Shown: positions 17,222 through 25,258 of the stretch, in pieces
Numbering within the stretch: position 1 is the first letter of the stretch
Layout: each line of letters opens with the position of its first letter
Assembly: GCA_050331095.1 (NCBI GenBank)
Contig: JBHJHE010000059.1
Location: 1 to 38,596, forward strand
DNA length: 38,596 bases
Direction of reading: 5' to 3'
DNA from: MED-G105 sp050331095
GTDB lineage: Bacteria; Pseudomonadota; Alphaproteobacteria; Caulobacterales; Parvularculaceae
Notes under the pieces: model-generated
What the model saw: the letters and a program-made list of their open reading frames with translations, nothing else
Databases searched by the model: none
Told to the model about the DNA's origin: nothing
Translations under genes and position numbers: made by a program

Positions 17222-18184
17222 CTATTCGCGTTGACCAAGAAACGCCGTCACGGCGTCCAGCCACTCCTTTGGCGCGTCTTGCGGGATCCAGTGCGATGCG
17301 TTCTCGACGCGGACGAGCCGCGCGCGAGGGATCTCGTCGGCGAGCCTCTCGCCGTCCGTGATCGGCTGCCAGGGATCGTCGACGCCCCAGACGAGCAGCG
17401 TCGGCGCGGCGATCGTCTCATGGCGGCCGACCAGCATGGTCGTGTGGTTGGTGTTGAGGCTGGAGGCGTTGCGGATCAGGCTAATCTTGCCGGCGTCGGT
17501 GACGTAGGGAGCGACGACGCCGTCCACGAACTCTGGCGTTAGACGCTCCTTACGCGAAAGACCGTCGTCAAAGCCGCCGACGAGAAAATCGCGGATTTCG
17601 CCGTTCGACTTTTTGGCCCAGCGGGGATGTCCGACATTGATCATGTCGTCGATGGGCCAACTGTCATAGGCGACGATGTTGGAGAGGATCAGACGATCGA
17701 CGCGGGACGGGTTTTCAACGCCCATGATAAGGGCGACGCCGCCGCCCGTGTCGTGTCCGATGAGCGTCGCCTTTTCCAGACCCAGCGTATCCATCAGCGA
17801 CAGGATCATGTCCCGCTGCGCCAGGAGAGAGCGATCGAGCCCGTCGCGCTTGTCGGACGATCCGTGACCGATGAAGTCCGGCGCGATGACCCGGCGTTTC
17901 CGCGCAAGGCGGTCGATCACTTCATGATAGAGGAACGACCAGGTCGGGATGCCGTGCATCAAGAGCAGCGTCGGACCGTCCCCTAAATCGTTGTACGCGA
18001 TATCGACTGGCCAATGGGCGAGCCCTTCCAGCGTCACGTGTTTCTGGCGGGCGATGAAGTCTTGGTGGTTCATGGGGTTTTTCCCGATTTTCGGTTGGGC
18101 GGCTTGGGCCGCGACCGGTTTCCCGAGCGCAGGACGAAAGGCGGTCAGTCCGGCAGCGGATTGAATGAAGCTGCGTCGGCGCAC
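17222..18184 (-). CDS. Tat-exported alpha/beta hydrolase, haloalkane dehalogenase/epoxide hydrolase-like
   Basis: A 320-residue protein beginning at GTG. The N-terminus MRRRSFIQSAAGLTAF is a twin-arginine signal, which favours this start over the internal ATG (MNHQDFIA, 18073), although either could be used. The hydrolase core has the oxyanion segment LLMHGIPTWSFLY, APDFIGHGSSDK, nucleophile elbow LIGHDTGGGVAL, acid in LVWGVDDPWQPI, and histidine in ENASHWIPQD. The nucleophile position holds Asp rather than Ser, as in haloalkane dehalogenases and epoxide hydrolases, so cleavage of a halide or epoxide is more likely than ester hydrolysis. The substrate is unknown. It starts 12 bases after the SMR gene stop, so the pump and hydrolase are likely one operon. 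Confidence 0.82.
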   Translation of the reverse strand: MRRRSFIQSAAGLTAFRPALGKPVAAQAAQPKIGKNPMNHQDFIARQKHVTLEGLAHWPVDIAYNDLGDGPTLLLMHGIPTWSFLYHEVIDRLARKRRVIAPDFIGHGSSDKRDGLDRSLLAQRDMILSLMDTLGLEKATLIGHDTGGGVALIMGVENPSRVDRLILSNIVAYDSWPIDDMINVGHPRWAKKSNGEIRDFLVGGFDDGLSRKERLTPEFVDGVVAPYVTDAGKISLIRNASSLNTNHTTMLVGRHETIAAPTLLVWGVDDPWQPITDGERLADEIPRARLVRVENASHWIPQDAPKEWLDAVTAFLGQRE

Positions 18185-18195
18185 GATCGGCTTCC

Positions 18196-18513
18196 CTAAC
18201 CCGCGGCGATCTTGAGGCCGGCGACGCCAGAGGCGATGAGCGCGACACTGACGATCTTCAGGGCGTTGACGCTTTCGCCGAAGAACAGGGCGCCGAAAAT
18301 CACTGTCCCGAGGGCGCCGGCGCCGACCCAGATCGGATAGCCGATGGAAACCGGCAGCGTGCGCAAAGCGAGGGTGAGGAGCGCAATGCCGCCAATGACG
18401 CCGAAAACGGTCCCGACGCTTGGCCAGAAGACGGTGAAGCCCTTCGACGCTTTCATAGAGAGGGCGAAGCCAACTTCCAAGATCGCGGCCAATCCAAGAT
18501 AAAGCCAAGCCAT
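18196..18513 (-). CDS. Small multidrug resistance (SMR) transporter, SugE/Gdx-like
   Basis: A 105-residue, four-helix membrane protein. The essential glutamate lies in helix 1 (LAAILEVGFALSMKAS), and the family features GFTVFWPSVGT, PVSIGYPIWVGAGALGT and FFGES are present. Such proteins exchange protons for cationic drugs, quaternary amines or guanidinium. The helix-3 pattern GAGALGT is closer to the SugE/Gdx guanidinium exporters than to EmrE, though Pro in YPIW is unusual. The start is MAWLYLGL with an AAGG upstream; the longer open frame before it is not protein-like. It is followed by the exported hydrolase and preceded by two operator-like sites and a TetR gene. Confidence 0.85.
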   Translation of the reverse strand: MAWLYLGLAAILEVGFALSMKASKGFTVFWPSVGTVFGVIGGIALLTLALRTLPVSIGYPIWVGAGALGTVIFGALFFGESVNALKIVSVALIASGVAGLKIAAG

Positions 18514-18607
18514 GCCTTGCCGTCCTTTCCGCCAGCGGGGGCGCCTGAGAGGGGTCGATCGCGACCCGGACCGTAGGTTTCGATCTTGAGCGCCATGCGC
18601 GCCTTCT

Positions 18608-18697
18608 TTTTGTGTATCAACAGTCATAATACGCCGATGGAAATCGACCGGGCCCTCGAAGAACGTCATTTTGTGTATATTCCGACATAAAATGACG
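18608..18697. promoter_or_regulatory. Tandem operator-like sites upstream of the SMR gene
   Basis: TTTTGTGTAT-N7-CATAA occurs twice with identical spacing, at 18608-18629 and 18669-18690, 61 bases apart (near six DNA turns). The second copy is embedded in an almost perfect inverted repeat of 13-base arms, CGTCATTTTGTGT (18664-18676) and ACATAAAATGACG (18685-18697), with one mismatch. The placement between the tetR stop and the SMR start fits binding of the adjacent TetR repressor, which is inference. Confidence 0.6.
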
Positions 18698-18728
18698 GTG
18701 GGATGCGCGTTAGTGACGTCGCTTTGTT

Positions 18729-19325
18729 CTAACTGACGAGCGAGAGAAACCCGCGGAAGGCGCGGGCGGCGGACGCCTGCGAACCGCTGACGCGGGCGTG
18801 GAGAAGCGCACCGTCGCCGGCAGCGACGGCAAGGCGCGCCAAGTCGGCGGCCGAGTGACGGGCGGACAGTTCGCCTACGTCCTGCGCGCGCCGGAACGCG
18901 CGCTCGAAGGCTGTAGTCAGCCGTCGCGTCGCGGACGTGATGGCTTTCGCCGCGATTTCATCGTGACGGCCAAGCTCGCCTGACGTGTTGACCATAAGGC
19001 ACCCCTGTTCGGGGCCCGCCTTCGCGTCCTCGATCCACAGATCAAAGACGGTTTTGACGTTGCCAAGCGGCGAGCCATCGCCATCGAGCGCCTCGACGAT
19101 CTCGCCGACGCGAAGGGCGCCGTAATGGTTGAGCGCCTTTTCGAACAAGGCGCGCTTATCGCCGAACGCATAACGCAGGCTCTGGCGACGCAATCCCGTC
19201 GCTTCCTCCAAAATCTCATAACTGGTCCCGGCAAAACCATGCGCCCAGAACGCGCGCATGGCGGCGTCGAGCGCTTCGGTCTCATCAAACGACCGCGGCC
19301 GGCCGGGGTTGGCGATCCTGTTCAT
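18729..19325 (-). CDS. TetR-family transcription regulator
   Basis: A 198-residue regulator. The N-terminal helix-turn-helix region (FDETEALDAAMRAFWAHGFAGTSYEILEEATGLRRQSLRYAFGDK-type pattern, about residues 12-55) is typical TetR, and the C-terminal helical ligand domain is variable, as usual. The start is MNRIANPGRPR; an upstream in-frame ATG lies in AT-rich promoter sequence. It lies directly upstream of, and on the same strand as, the SMR pump and exported hydrolase, so it most likely represses them and itself. Inverted-repeat candidates are present at both places. Confidence 0.87.
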   Translation of the reverse strand: MNRIANPGRPRSFDETEALDAAMRAFWAHGFAGTSYEILEEATGLRRQSLRYAFGDKRALFEKALNHYGALRVGEIVEALDGDGSPLGNVKTVFDLWIEDAKAGPEQGCLMVNTSGELGRHDEIAAKAITSATRRLTTAFERAFRRAQDVGELSARHSAADLARLAVAAGDGALLHARVSGSQASAARAFRGFLSLVS

Positions 19326-19331
19326 GGGAAC

Positions 19332-19351
19332 ATATATGAACATGCATACAT
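19332..19351. promoter_or_regulatory. Candidate TetR autoregulatory operator
   Basis: ATATATG-N6-CATACAT is an inverted repeat with 6 of 7 matching pairs, 6 bases upstream of the tetR ATG, in a strongly AT-rich patch. On the minus strand it shares a TGT...CATA layout with the sites before the SMR gene, but the spacing differs by two bases. Confidence 0.4.
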
Positions 19352-19522
19352 AAATAGTCAAGAAGTCGCGTCATCGCGAATTCGAAACGCTCTCGCGGTC
19401 GCAGCGCCGGTCCTTCCCGAGAGCGGGTAGCGGCCAGGCGCGAGAGGTTCGCTCGCGCGACGCGCAAAGCGGCGACGGCGCCGTCTCGGCCGTAGGGCAA
19501 GCGTCTCAAAGGAGGGAGTGGT

Positions 19523-20362
19523 CTAAAACCCGACGACAAGCCCGTCATAGGCGGGCTCGACCCCCGGCGGGCAAAGGCCGCGGACGGTCTCGTAATCCAT
19601 CGCGACGTGGAGGTTCGTGAGGATCGCACGGTCGGGCCGGACGCGGTCGATCCACTCGAGCGTCTTGTCGAAGTGGGCGTGACTGCCGTGGGGCGTCATC
19701 TGCAGGGCGTCCACGATCCATGTCTTCACGCCACGGAGGATCTCGAAGCTCTCGTCGGACAGATCGACGACGTCGCTTGAGTAGGCGAGATCGCCGATGC
19801 GGAAGCCGAGGCTGTCGACGGGGCCGTGGTCCTGGAGGAACGGCGTCGCCTCCAACGCGCCGCCGGGGCCGTCGACGGCGAACGCCCGTCCCGCCGGCGG
19901 CAACGTCCGTTCCTCAAGGATTGGCGGATACCACGACCCTTCCGCCTGTTCGAAACAGTAGGAAAATCGTACGAGGAGATCCCCCGCCGTCGCGCGGTCA
20001 AGCCAGACGGGCACGCGGGCGCGCTCGCGTATGGCGAAAACGCGCAGATCGTCCGTTCCATGACTTTGGTCGGCGTGGTCGTGGGTGAAGGCGACGGCGT
20101 CGATGCGCGCGCACCGCGCGGCGAGGAGCTGTTCGCGCATGTCCGGCGAGCAGTCGATGAGAAACGACGTGACGGCGTTGCGTTCGCCGAATGCGTCCGG
20201 GGCGCGCGCCTGTTCGATCAAAAGCGAACACCGCGTGCGGCGGTTTTTGGGGTTCGCCGGGTCGCACGCGCCCCACTCCCCCTCGCCGTTCTCGCCGCCG
20301 GGACGCGGCACGCCGCCCGACGAGCCGGACCCCAGAACGATCGCGCGCCGCGCGCCGCTCAC
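19523..20362 (-). CDS. MBL-fold metallo-hydrolase (PhnP-like)
   Basis: A 279-residue metallo-beta-lactamase-fold hydrolase. It has the glycine-rich start IVLGSGSSGGVPRPG, the metal motif FTHDHADQSHG (about residues 92-102), a distal LAYSSDVVDL, and a late histidine in NLHVAMDYE. The group resembles PhnP, a phosphoribosyl cyclic phosphodiesterase, and in alphaproteobacteria it regularly follows tatD. The true substrate in this context is not known. The start is GTG with a GTGA 4-base overlap on tatD. It is the last gene of the rlpA-dacA-tmk-holB-tatD operon. Confidence 0.87.
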   Translation of the reverse strand: MSGARRAIVLGSGSSGGVPRPGGENGEGEWGACDPANPKNRRTRCSLLIEQARAPDAFGERNAVTSFLIDCSPDMREQLLAARCARIDAVAFTHDHADQSHGTDDLRVFAIRERARVPVWLDRATAGDLLVRFSYCFEQAEGSWYPPILEERTLPPAGRAFAVDGPGGALEATPFLQDHGPVDSLGFRIGDLAYSSDVVDLSDESFEILRGVKTWIVDALQMTPHGSHAHFDKTLEWIDRVRPDRAILTNLHVAMDYETVRGLCPPGVEPAYDGLVVGF

Positions 20363-21174
20363 GTCCGCGCCTTGACGCGATCGAACGCGGTTCGGTCGGC
20401 GCGCTTGAAGAGCGCGAAGAAATTGTCGGTCGTCGCTCGCGCCGCCTCGGCTGGCGTCAGTCCGCGGATCTCCGCGAACTTGTCGACGACGTGAACGAGA
20501 TGGGCCGGCTCACACCGCCGCCCGCGCATCGGCGCCGGCGCAAGGTACGGACAATCCGTCTCCACAATAATGCGGCCGAGCGGCAGCGCTTCGGCCACTG
20601 CGCGCACGTCCTCGGCGTTCTTGAACGTCAGGATGCCTGAAAACGCCGCATAGCCGCCCATCTCCATCACCGTTTCGGCGAGGGCGAGCCCGCTCGTGTA
20701 GCAATGCAAGAGCGGCGTAAAAGGCCGTTTCGCCATGGCGCGCTCGAGCGCCGCGCGCATCTCGCCGTCGGCGTCGCGCGTGTGGATGATGAGGGGCAGA
20801 CCCGTCTCTTGCGCCGCCTCGACGTGCTTGTCGAAAGCGATCAATTGATCCTGCGTGGGCGAGTGATTGTAGTGGAAGTCGAGGCCGCACTCGCCGATCC
20901 CGACGACGTCGGGTTCTGCGGCGAGGTCGACGAGGAGATCGCTCGTCAGGTCCTGGTGGTCGATGGCGTAGTGCGGGTGGGCGCCGACCGAACGCCAGAT
21001 CGCGACGTCGTCGGCGAACCGCCTCACGACGCGGCGCACGGCGTCGGTCGACGCGATCCTGTCGGAAATCGTCAGCATGCCGCAGACGCCGGCCTGGCCG
21101 GCGCGGGCGACGACGTCCGGCAGGTCCTCCTCGAATTTCTCCGAGTGCAAATTGACGTGGCTGTCGACGAGCAT
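20359..21174 (-). CDS. tatD: TatD-family metal-dependent hydrolase/DNase
   Basis: A 271-residue TIM-barrel hydrolase of the TatD/YcfH family, linked to 3'-5' DNA exonuclease and repair activity. Recognisable motifs are the start MLVDSHVNLHS, SVGAHPHYA, GIGECGLDFHY, LPLIIHTRDAD, LLHCYTSG, and VETDCPYLAPAP. The first metal motif is normally HxH (DSHCHLD-type); here it reads HVN, so the second histidine is Asn, with another His two residues later. The remaining metal residues (Glu, two His, Asp) are present. I think this variant recurs in related alphaproteobacteria. It lies 41 bases after holB and overlaps the MBL gene. Confidence 0.9.
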   Translation of the reverse strand: MLVDSHVNLHSEKFEEDLPDVVARAGQAGVCGMLTISDRIASTDAVRRVVRRFADDVAIWRSVGAHPHYAIDHQDLTSDLLVDLAAEPDVVGIGECGLDFHYNHSPTQDQLIAFDKHVEAAQETGLPLIIHTRDADGEMRAALERAMAKRPFTPLLHCYTSGLALAETVMEMGGYAAFSGILTFKNAEDVRAVAEALPLGRIIVETDCPYLAPAPMRGRRCEPAHLVHVVDKFAEIRGLTPAEAARATTDNFFALFKRADRTAFDRVKART

Positions 21175-21215
21175 GGCGATGGATCTTTGGAAAAAGGCGA
21201 ACGGCTTGCGAAAGC

Positions 21216-22256
21216 CTAGCCGCCCGCGCCGGCGTTTCGAAGCGCGCGCGCCGTCGCGTGAAGCAATTGCCCGCGATCGAGATTAAGCGCGTCGCCGCGC
21301 GACAAGAGCTCCTGGGCCCGCGCGCGGGCGTCAAGGAGCGCGGTCGCCATCTCCCGCCCGTCCGGCGCGAGCGCGGCCTCGCGGACCATGTCGTCCAGAC
21401 GCTCGAAGAGGAGGCTCTTGAAGATCGGCCATTGCCCGTCGGCGGCGCGCTTGGTGAGCCGCGCGACGCTCCCCTCCGCCGCGCCAGCGCGCGCCGCCTC
21501 AAGAAAACGCCGCACCTCGCGGGCGGCGTCGGCGCCGTCGCCGCTGGCTAGCCGCAAGGCCCGCCCCGGCCGCCCGCGGGCGGCGTTGGCGAGCGCCGCC
21601 GGCTCCTCCGCGTCCGGCGCTTCGCGCGCGAGAAAGTCGACGACGCGCGCGTCTTCCACGGGGGCCAGCCGAACGACGCGGCAGCGCGACCGGATCGTCG
21701 CCAACAGCCGGCCGGGCGCGGCGGACAGGAGGATCACGCGGGCCCGCGCCGGCGGCTCTTCGAGGGCTTTCAGCAAGGCGTTGGCGGCGTTGGCGTTCAA
21801 CTCGTCCGCCGTGTCGACGATGGCCACGCGCCAGTCGGCGACGCCGGGCGTCTGGCCCATAAAGCGGATGAGCGCGCGCACGACGTCGACGCCGATCTCG
21901 TTCGGCAGGCGCCCCGTCTTCGGGTCCGGCGTTCGTCGGGCGATGAAGAGATCGGGGTGCGCGCCGCGGGCCGTCAACGAGAAGGCGCGCGCGTCACGGG
22001 GCATCTGGAGCGGCGCGGCGTCGGTCGGCGCGAGCGCGGCGGGCTCGAGCAGCGCCCGTGCGAGGCGGAAGGCGAGCGTCGCCTTGCCGATCCCCTCCCC
22101 GCCGGCGATGAGCCAGCCGCCGGCGAGTTCGCCGCGGCGCAGGGCCTCGGCGAGGCGCGTCTCGACATCGCCGGCGAGGAGAATGTTCTCGCGGCCCTCG
22201 GGCGCGCGATCGTCGCTCGACGCGTCGTTGGTTTCGGATGCGGCGGCGGGGCTCAT
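21216..22256 (-). CDS. holB: DNA polymerase III subunit delta'
   Basis: A 346-residue AAA+ clamp-loader subunit. The P-loop region reads LIAGGEGIGKATLAFRLARALL (about residues 49-70), followed by IGVDVVRALIRFMGQTP, VAIVDTADELNANAANALLKALEEPP, and the SRC motif in TIRSRCRVVRLAP. Delta' works with gamma/tau and delta to load the sliding clamp. The N-terminal 25 residues are disordered. The start overlaps the tmk stop (ATGA), the classic tmk-holB coupling. In many alphaproteobacteria metG follows; here tatD comes directly. Confidence 0.93.
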   Translation of the reverse strand: MSPAAASETNDASSDDRAPEGRENILLAGDVETRLAEALRRGELAGGWLIAGGEGIGKATLAFRLARALLEPAALAPTDAAPLQMPRDARAFSLTARGAHPDLFIARRTPDPKTGRLPNEIGVDVVRALIRFMGQTPGVADWRVAIVDTADELNANAANALLKALEEPPARARVILLSAAPGRLLATIRSRCRVVRLAPVEDARVVDFLAREAPDAEEPAALANAARGRPGRALRLASGDGADAAREVRRFLEAARAGAAEGSVARLTKRAADGQWPIFKSLLFERLDDMVREAALAPDGREMATALLDARARAQELLSRGDALNLDRGQLLHATARALRNAGAGG

Positions 22257-22927
22257 GACGGAGACGAGGCGTCGCGCGCGGCGCGCCAGGCGTCAACCAC
22301 CGCGGCGACGGCGGCGTCGACGCGCTCGCCGACCTGCGCGACCGAGCCCGTCGCGTCGATGATCCGGCGGGACGCGGGGGACGCCCTCGCGATGGCGAGG
22401 AACGCCGCGCGCACGCGCTCCTGATACTCAAGGCCCTTTTCTTCGAAGCGGGCGTCGCCGCCCCGGGCGCCGGCGCGCGCCAGACCCTGCGCGGCGGGGG
22501 CGTCGAAGATCAGCGTGAGGTCGGGCTCATGGTCGCCGACGACGACGGCCCGCAACTGCGCGAGCGTCGCGTCGTCAAGGCCGCCGCCGGCGCCTTGATA
22601 GGCGTCCGTCGAGTCCGCGAACCGGTCGCACAAAACGATTTCGCCGGCGGCGCGGGCCGGGTTGATCGTCCGCGCCAGGTGTTCGGCGCGTGCGGCGTAC
22701 ATCATCAGCGCCTCGCCGAGGGGCGTGAACGCGTCGACCGGGCCGTCCACCAACAGATTGCGGATCGTCTCGGCGCCCGGCGCGCCGCCCGGCGCGCGCG
22801 TCTCGCGCACGGCGAGTCCCCGGGCCCGCAGGCGTTCGGCGAGCCCGCGCAGTTGCGTCGTCTTGCCGGTCCCGTCGCCGCCTTCGAAGACGATGAACGG
22901 CGCGCGCATGGCGGCGGGCCGCGTCAC
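22253..22927 (-). CDS. tmk: Thymidylate kinase
   Basis: A 224-residue kinase that converts dTMP to dTDP for DNA synthesis. It has the P-loop FIVFEGGDGTGKTTQ near the N-terminus, the ETRAPGGAPGAETIR segment (family DR[EY]PGG-type), CDRFADSTDAYQG, and a LID region with the Arg/Gly-rich ARAGARGGDARFEEKGLEYQ. The GTG start at 22927 gives a GTGA overlap with dacA. An internal ATG at 22909 (MRAPFIVFEG) is the alternative and gives a more usual N-terminus; neither has a clear Shine-Dalgarno. Confidence 0.93.
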   Translation of the reverse strand: MTRPAAMRAPFIVFEGGDGTGKTTQLRGLAERLRARGLAVRETRAPGGAPGAETIRNLLVDGPVDAFTPLGEALMMYAARAEHLARTINPARAAGEIVLCDRFADSTDAYQGAGGGLDDATLAQLRAVVVGDHEPDLTLIFDAPAAQGLARAGARGGDARFEEKGLEYQERVRAAFLAIARASPASRRIIDATGSVAQVGERVDAAVAAVVDAWRAARDASSPS

Positions 22928-24123
22928 TCTTGGGGCGTTGCCGCGTCGTCGCCGTAGCCGTCGAAATGCTCCGGCTTCAGAAGAAGCTTCTTCGCGGCGA
23001 GGACGATGCGGCCGACGACGCCGATCGCCGCCACGTCGTCGCCCGCGTAGACGGGCGCTTCGCGCAAGGTTTCGCCGTTGAGCGCGACGCGCAGGAACCC
23101 GACCTGGTCGCCAGCGCTGACGGGCGCGGTGAGCGGCCCCTCATAGACGATCGTCGCGCGCGGGTCGTTGCGTTGCGCGCGGTGGAGGATCGTCGAAATC
23201 GGCTCGCGGACGACGAGCGGCGTCGCTTTTTCGCGGCCGGCGAACACCTGGGCCTCGCCGACGCGGTCGCCTGCGCCGAAGAGATCGACGTCGACGAAGT
23301 CGTCGAAGGCGATCCGCAACATGCGCGCGCTCTCCCGCGCGCGGGCCTTTTCGTCTTCGAGGCCGTTCAGAACGACGATGCGACGAACCTCGCCGCGCGT
23401 CGCCGACGCGACGAGGCCGTATCCGGATTCGTCCGTATGGCCTGTTTTGAGCCCGTCCGCGCCTTCGAAGGCTTTGAGGATCGGATTGCGGTTCTCCTGA
23501 CGGATCTTCTCCCAGGTGAATTCGCGTTCGGCGAAGATCGGGTAGTAAGCGCCGTATTCGCGGATGATGCGGCTCGCGAGCGCGGCAAGGTCGCGCGTGC
23601 TCATCAAATGCTCCGGGTCCGGCAGGCCCGTGGCGTTGGCGAAGCGCGAATTGTCGAGGCCCCACTCCCGCGCTTTCTTGTTCATGAGGTCGGCGAAGGC
23701 GTCCTCCGACCCTGCGATGTTCTCCGCGAGGACGACGCAGGCGTCGTTGCCGGACTGGACGATCGCCCCGCGCAACAGGTTCCCGACGGCGATCTCGGTG
23801 TCGACGCGCACCAACATTTTCGAGCCGCCGGTCTTCCACGCTTTTTTCGAGACGGCGAACGGATCGTCGAGCGATATCTCGCCCTTTTGAAGTTTCTCCA
23901 GCGTCACCGCCACAGTCATGAGCTTGCTCATGGAGGCGGGCGCGGTCGGCGCATCGGCGTTTTTCTCGTAGAGGACCTCGCCGGTTTCGAAGTCCATGAT
24001 CACGGCGTACCGCGCCGTCGTTTCGATCGGCGCCGCAGCGCGCGCGGGCGCGAAGACCCACGCGATAAGGGCGGCGACGGCGAGCGCGGCGCGGAACGGC
24101 GGGGTCCGTGAGGCTGAAACCAT
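22924..24123 (-). CDS. dacA: D-alanyl-D-alanine carboxypeptidase (PBP5/DacA family)
   Basis: A 399-residue exported carboxypeptidase that trims the terminal D-Ala of peptidoglycan side chains. A signal peptide ends near APARA. The three active-site motifs are present: SMSK (about residues 64-67), SGN in AIVQSGNDACVV, and KTGH in GLKTGHTDESGYG. The C-terminal beta domain (GDRVGEAQVFAGREKATPLV onward) and a hydrophobic/basic end (RIVLAAKKLLLKPE) match PBP5-type membrane anchoring. It lies 11 bases after rlpA and overlaps tmk. Confidence 0.93.
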   Translation of the reverse strand: MVSASRTPPFRAALAVAALIAWVFAPARAAAPIETTARYAVIMDFETGEVLYEKNADAPTAPASMSKLMTVAVTLEKLQKGEISLDDPFAVSKKAWKTGGSKMLVRVDTEIAVGNLLRGAIVQSGNDACVVLAENIAGSEDAFADLMNKKAREWGLDNSRFANATGLPDPEHLMSTRDLAALASRIIREYGAYYPIFAEREFTWEKIRQENRNPILKAFEGADGLKTGHTDESGYGLVASATRGEVRRIVVLNGLEDEKARARESARMLRIAFDDFVDVDLFGAGDRVGEAQVFAGREKATPLVVREPISTILHRAQRNDPRATIVYEGPLTAPVSAGDQVGFLRVALNGETLREAPVYAGDDVAAIGVVGRIVLAAKKLLLKPEHFDGYGDDAATPQE

Positions 24124-24134
24124 AAGTCCTATCG

Positions 24135-25016
24135 CTACCGGTCTTCCACGATCGCGCGCAAGACGATCGCGTCGGCGAACCCCCGCGCCGCGGCGACGGC
24201 CATCGCCTCGTCGGCGTCGGCGAGGCGCTCGAAGGGCCCGAGGCGCACGGCGAAAGCGCCCTCCTCTTCTTCGTAGTCATGGATCGGCGTCGCGTTCACT
24301 GCGGCGGCGCGGAAACCGCCGAACTGAGCGAGCGCGCCTTCGGCGTCCGCGCGGGCGGTCGTGCGCGCGGTCTCCACCCAGTAAAGCGCTTCGGCGCTGA
24401 CCGGCGGCGGCGGCGCGGCCCTGGCGACGCGGTCGGGCGCAGCCGGGGCCTTAAGCGCGGCGACGGCGCGGCGGGTGGCGGGCAAGGCCGCCCCACCCCG
24501 CGGCGCGCGCGCGGGGGCATTAGCCCTGCCCCCATAGCGCACGCGCACCTTGGCGACCCCCTGCGCGCGGAAGCCGAGCGCCTCGGCGGCGGCCTCGGAA
24601 AGATCGATGATCCGTCCGTCTACGAACGGACCGCGATCGTTGACGCGCACGGCGACCTGGCGGCCGTTCTCGACGTTCTCGACAAGCGCGATTGACGGCA
24701 GCGGCATCGTCTTGTGGGCGGCGGAGAAGAGCCGGCGGTCGAAGGTCTCGCCGTTCGCCGTGGGGCGCCCGTCGAACCGCTTGCCGTACCACGACGCGCC
24801 GCCGATGGCGTCATAGGCGTCGTCGCGCTTCGGCGCGTATCGCCGCCCGGCGATGACGTAGGGTTCGCCGATCTTGGCGTGGGGCTTCGTTGCGGTCTTG
24901 GGCGCTGCGGCGCGCGGCGCCGGCGCGCCGCCGATCGAGGCGTCGGGCGCGCTGGCGCAGCCGGCAAGCGCGGCGAAGACGGCCGCAGCGAACGGCGTCC
25001 AACTCAAACGGGACAT
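24135..25016 (-). CDS. rlpA: RlpA-like septal lytic transglycosylase lipoprotein with SPOR domain
   Basis: A 293-residue lipoprotein: the signal sequence ends in the lipobox LAGC (Cys at about 20). The double-psi beta-barrel domain contains GGASWYGKRFDGRPTANGE, SAAHKTMPLPS and VRVNDRGPFVDGRIIDLS, the RlpA signature with its catalytic Asp/His region. After a Pro/Ala-rich linker, a C-terminal SPOR-like domain (about 213-290) would target it to denuded septal peptidoglycan. RlpA cleaves glycan strands lacking stem peptides. It is the first gene of the cell-wall/replication operon, with AGAGGAG upstream. Confidence 0.9.
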   Translation of the reverse strand: MSRLSWTPFAAAVFAALAGCASAPDASIGGAPAPRAAAPKTATKPHAKIGEPYVIAGRRYAPKRDDAYDAIGGASWYGKRFDGRPTANGETFDRRLFSAAHKTMPLPSIALVENVENGRQVAVRVNDRGPFVDGRIIDLSEAAAEALGFRAQGVAKVRVRYGGRANAPARAPRGGAALPATRRAVAALKAPAAPDRVARAAPPPPVSAEALYWVETARTTARADAEGALAQFGGFRAAAVNATPIHDYEEEEGAFAVRLGPFERLADADEAMAVAAARGFADAIVLRAIVEDR

Positions 25017-25168
25017 GACGACGGCGCTCCTCTGACGGCGGTGTTTCGTTGCGCCGCGCGGCCCGTCCGTTCAAGGTTCGAGAGGTTAACGATTCGTTGC
25101 CAAACGCGGCGAATCGCGCGCCGCGTCCTTGCCAACGGCTTTGCGCCGCGTAGGGTCCGCGCCTCGCG

Positions 25169-25258
25169 GGATGGGTGGCCGTGTGGTTTAAGGCGCCGGT
25201 CTTGAAAACCGGTGAGGCGGCGACGTCTCCGTGGGTTCGAATCCCACCCCATCCGCCA
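25169..25258 (+). tRNA. tRNA-Ser (anticodon UGA)
   Basis: A full cloverleaf can be drawn: acceptor GGATGGG with CCCATCC and discriminator G plus an encoded CCA end; anticodon stem CCGGT/ACCGG around loop CTTGAAA with TGA at 25203-25205; the long variable arm typical of tRNA-Ser; and T-arm GTGGG-TTCGAAT-CCCAC. It is on the plus strand, divergent from rlpA. Imperfect copies of its 3' end follow. Confidence 0.95.

Noticed and set aside
15070..17238. 722-codon open frame opposite the S9 peptidase
   Set aside because: Antisense shadow caused by high third-position GC; the plus-strand frame has a signal peptide, propeller and catalytic triad.
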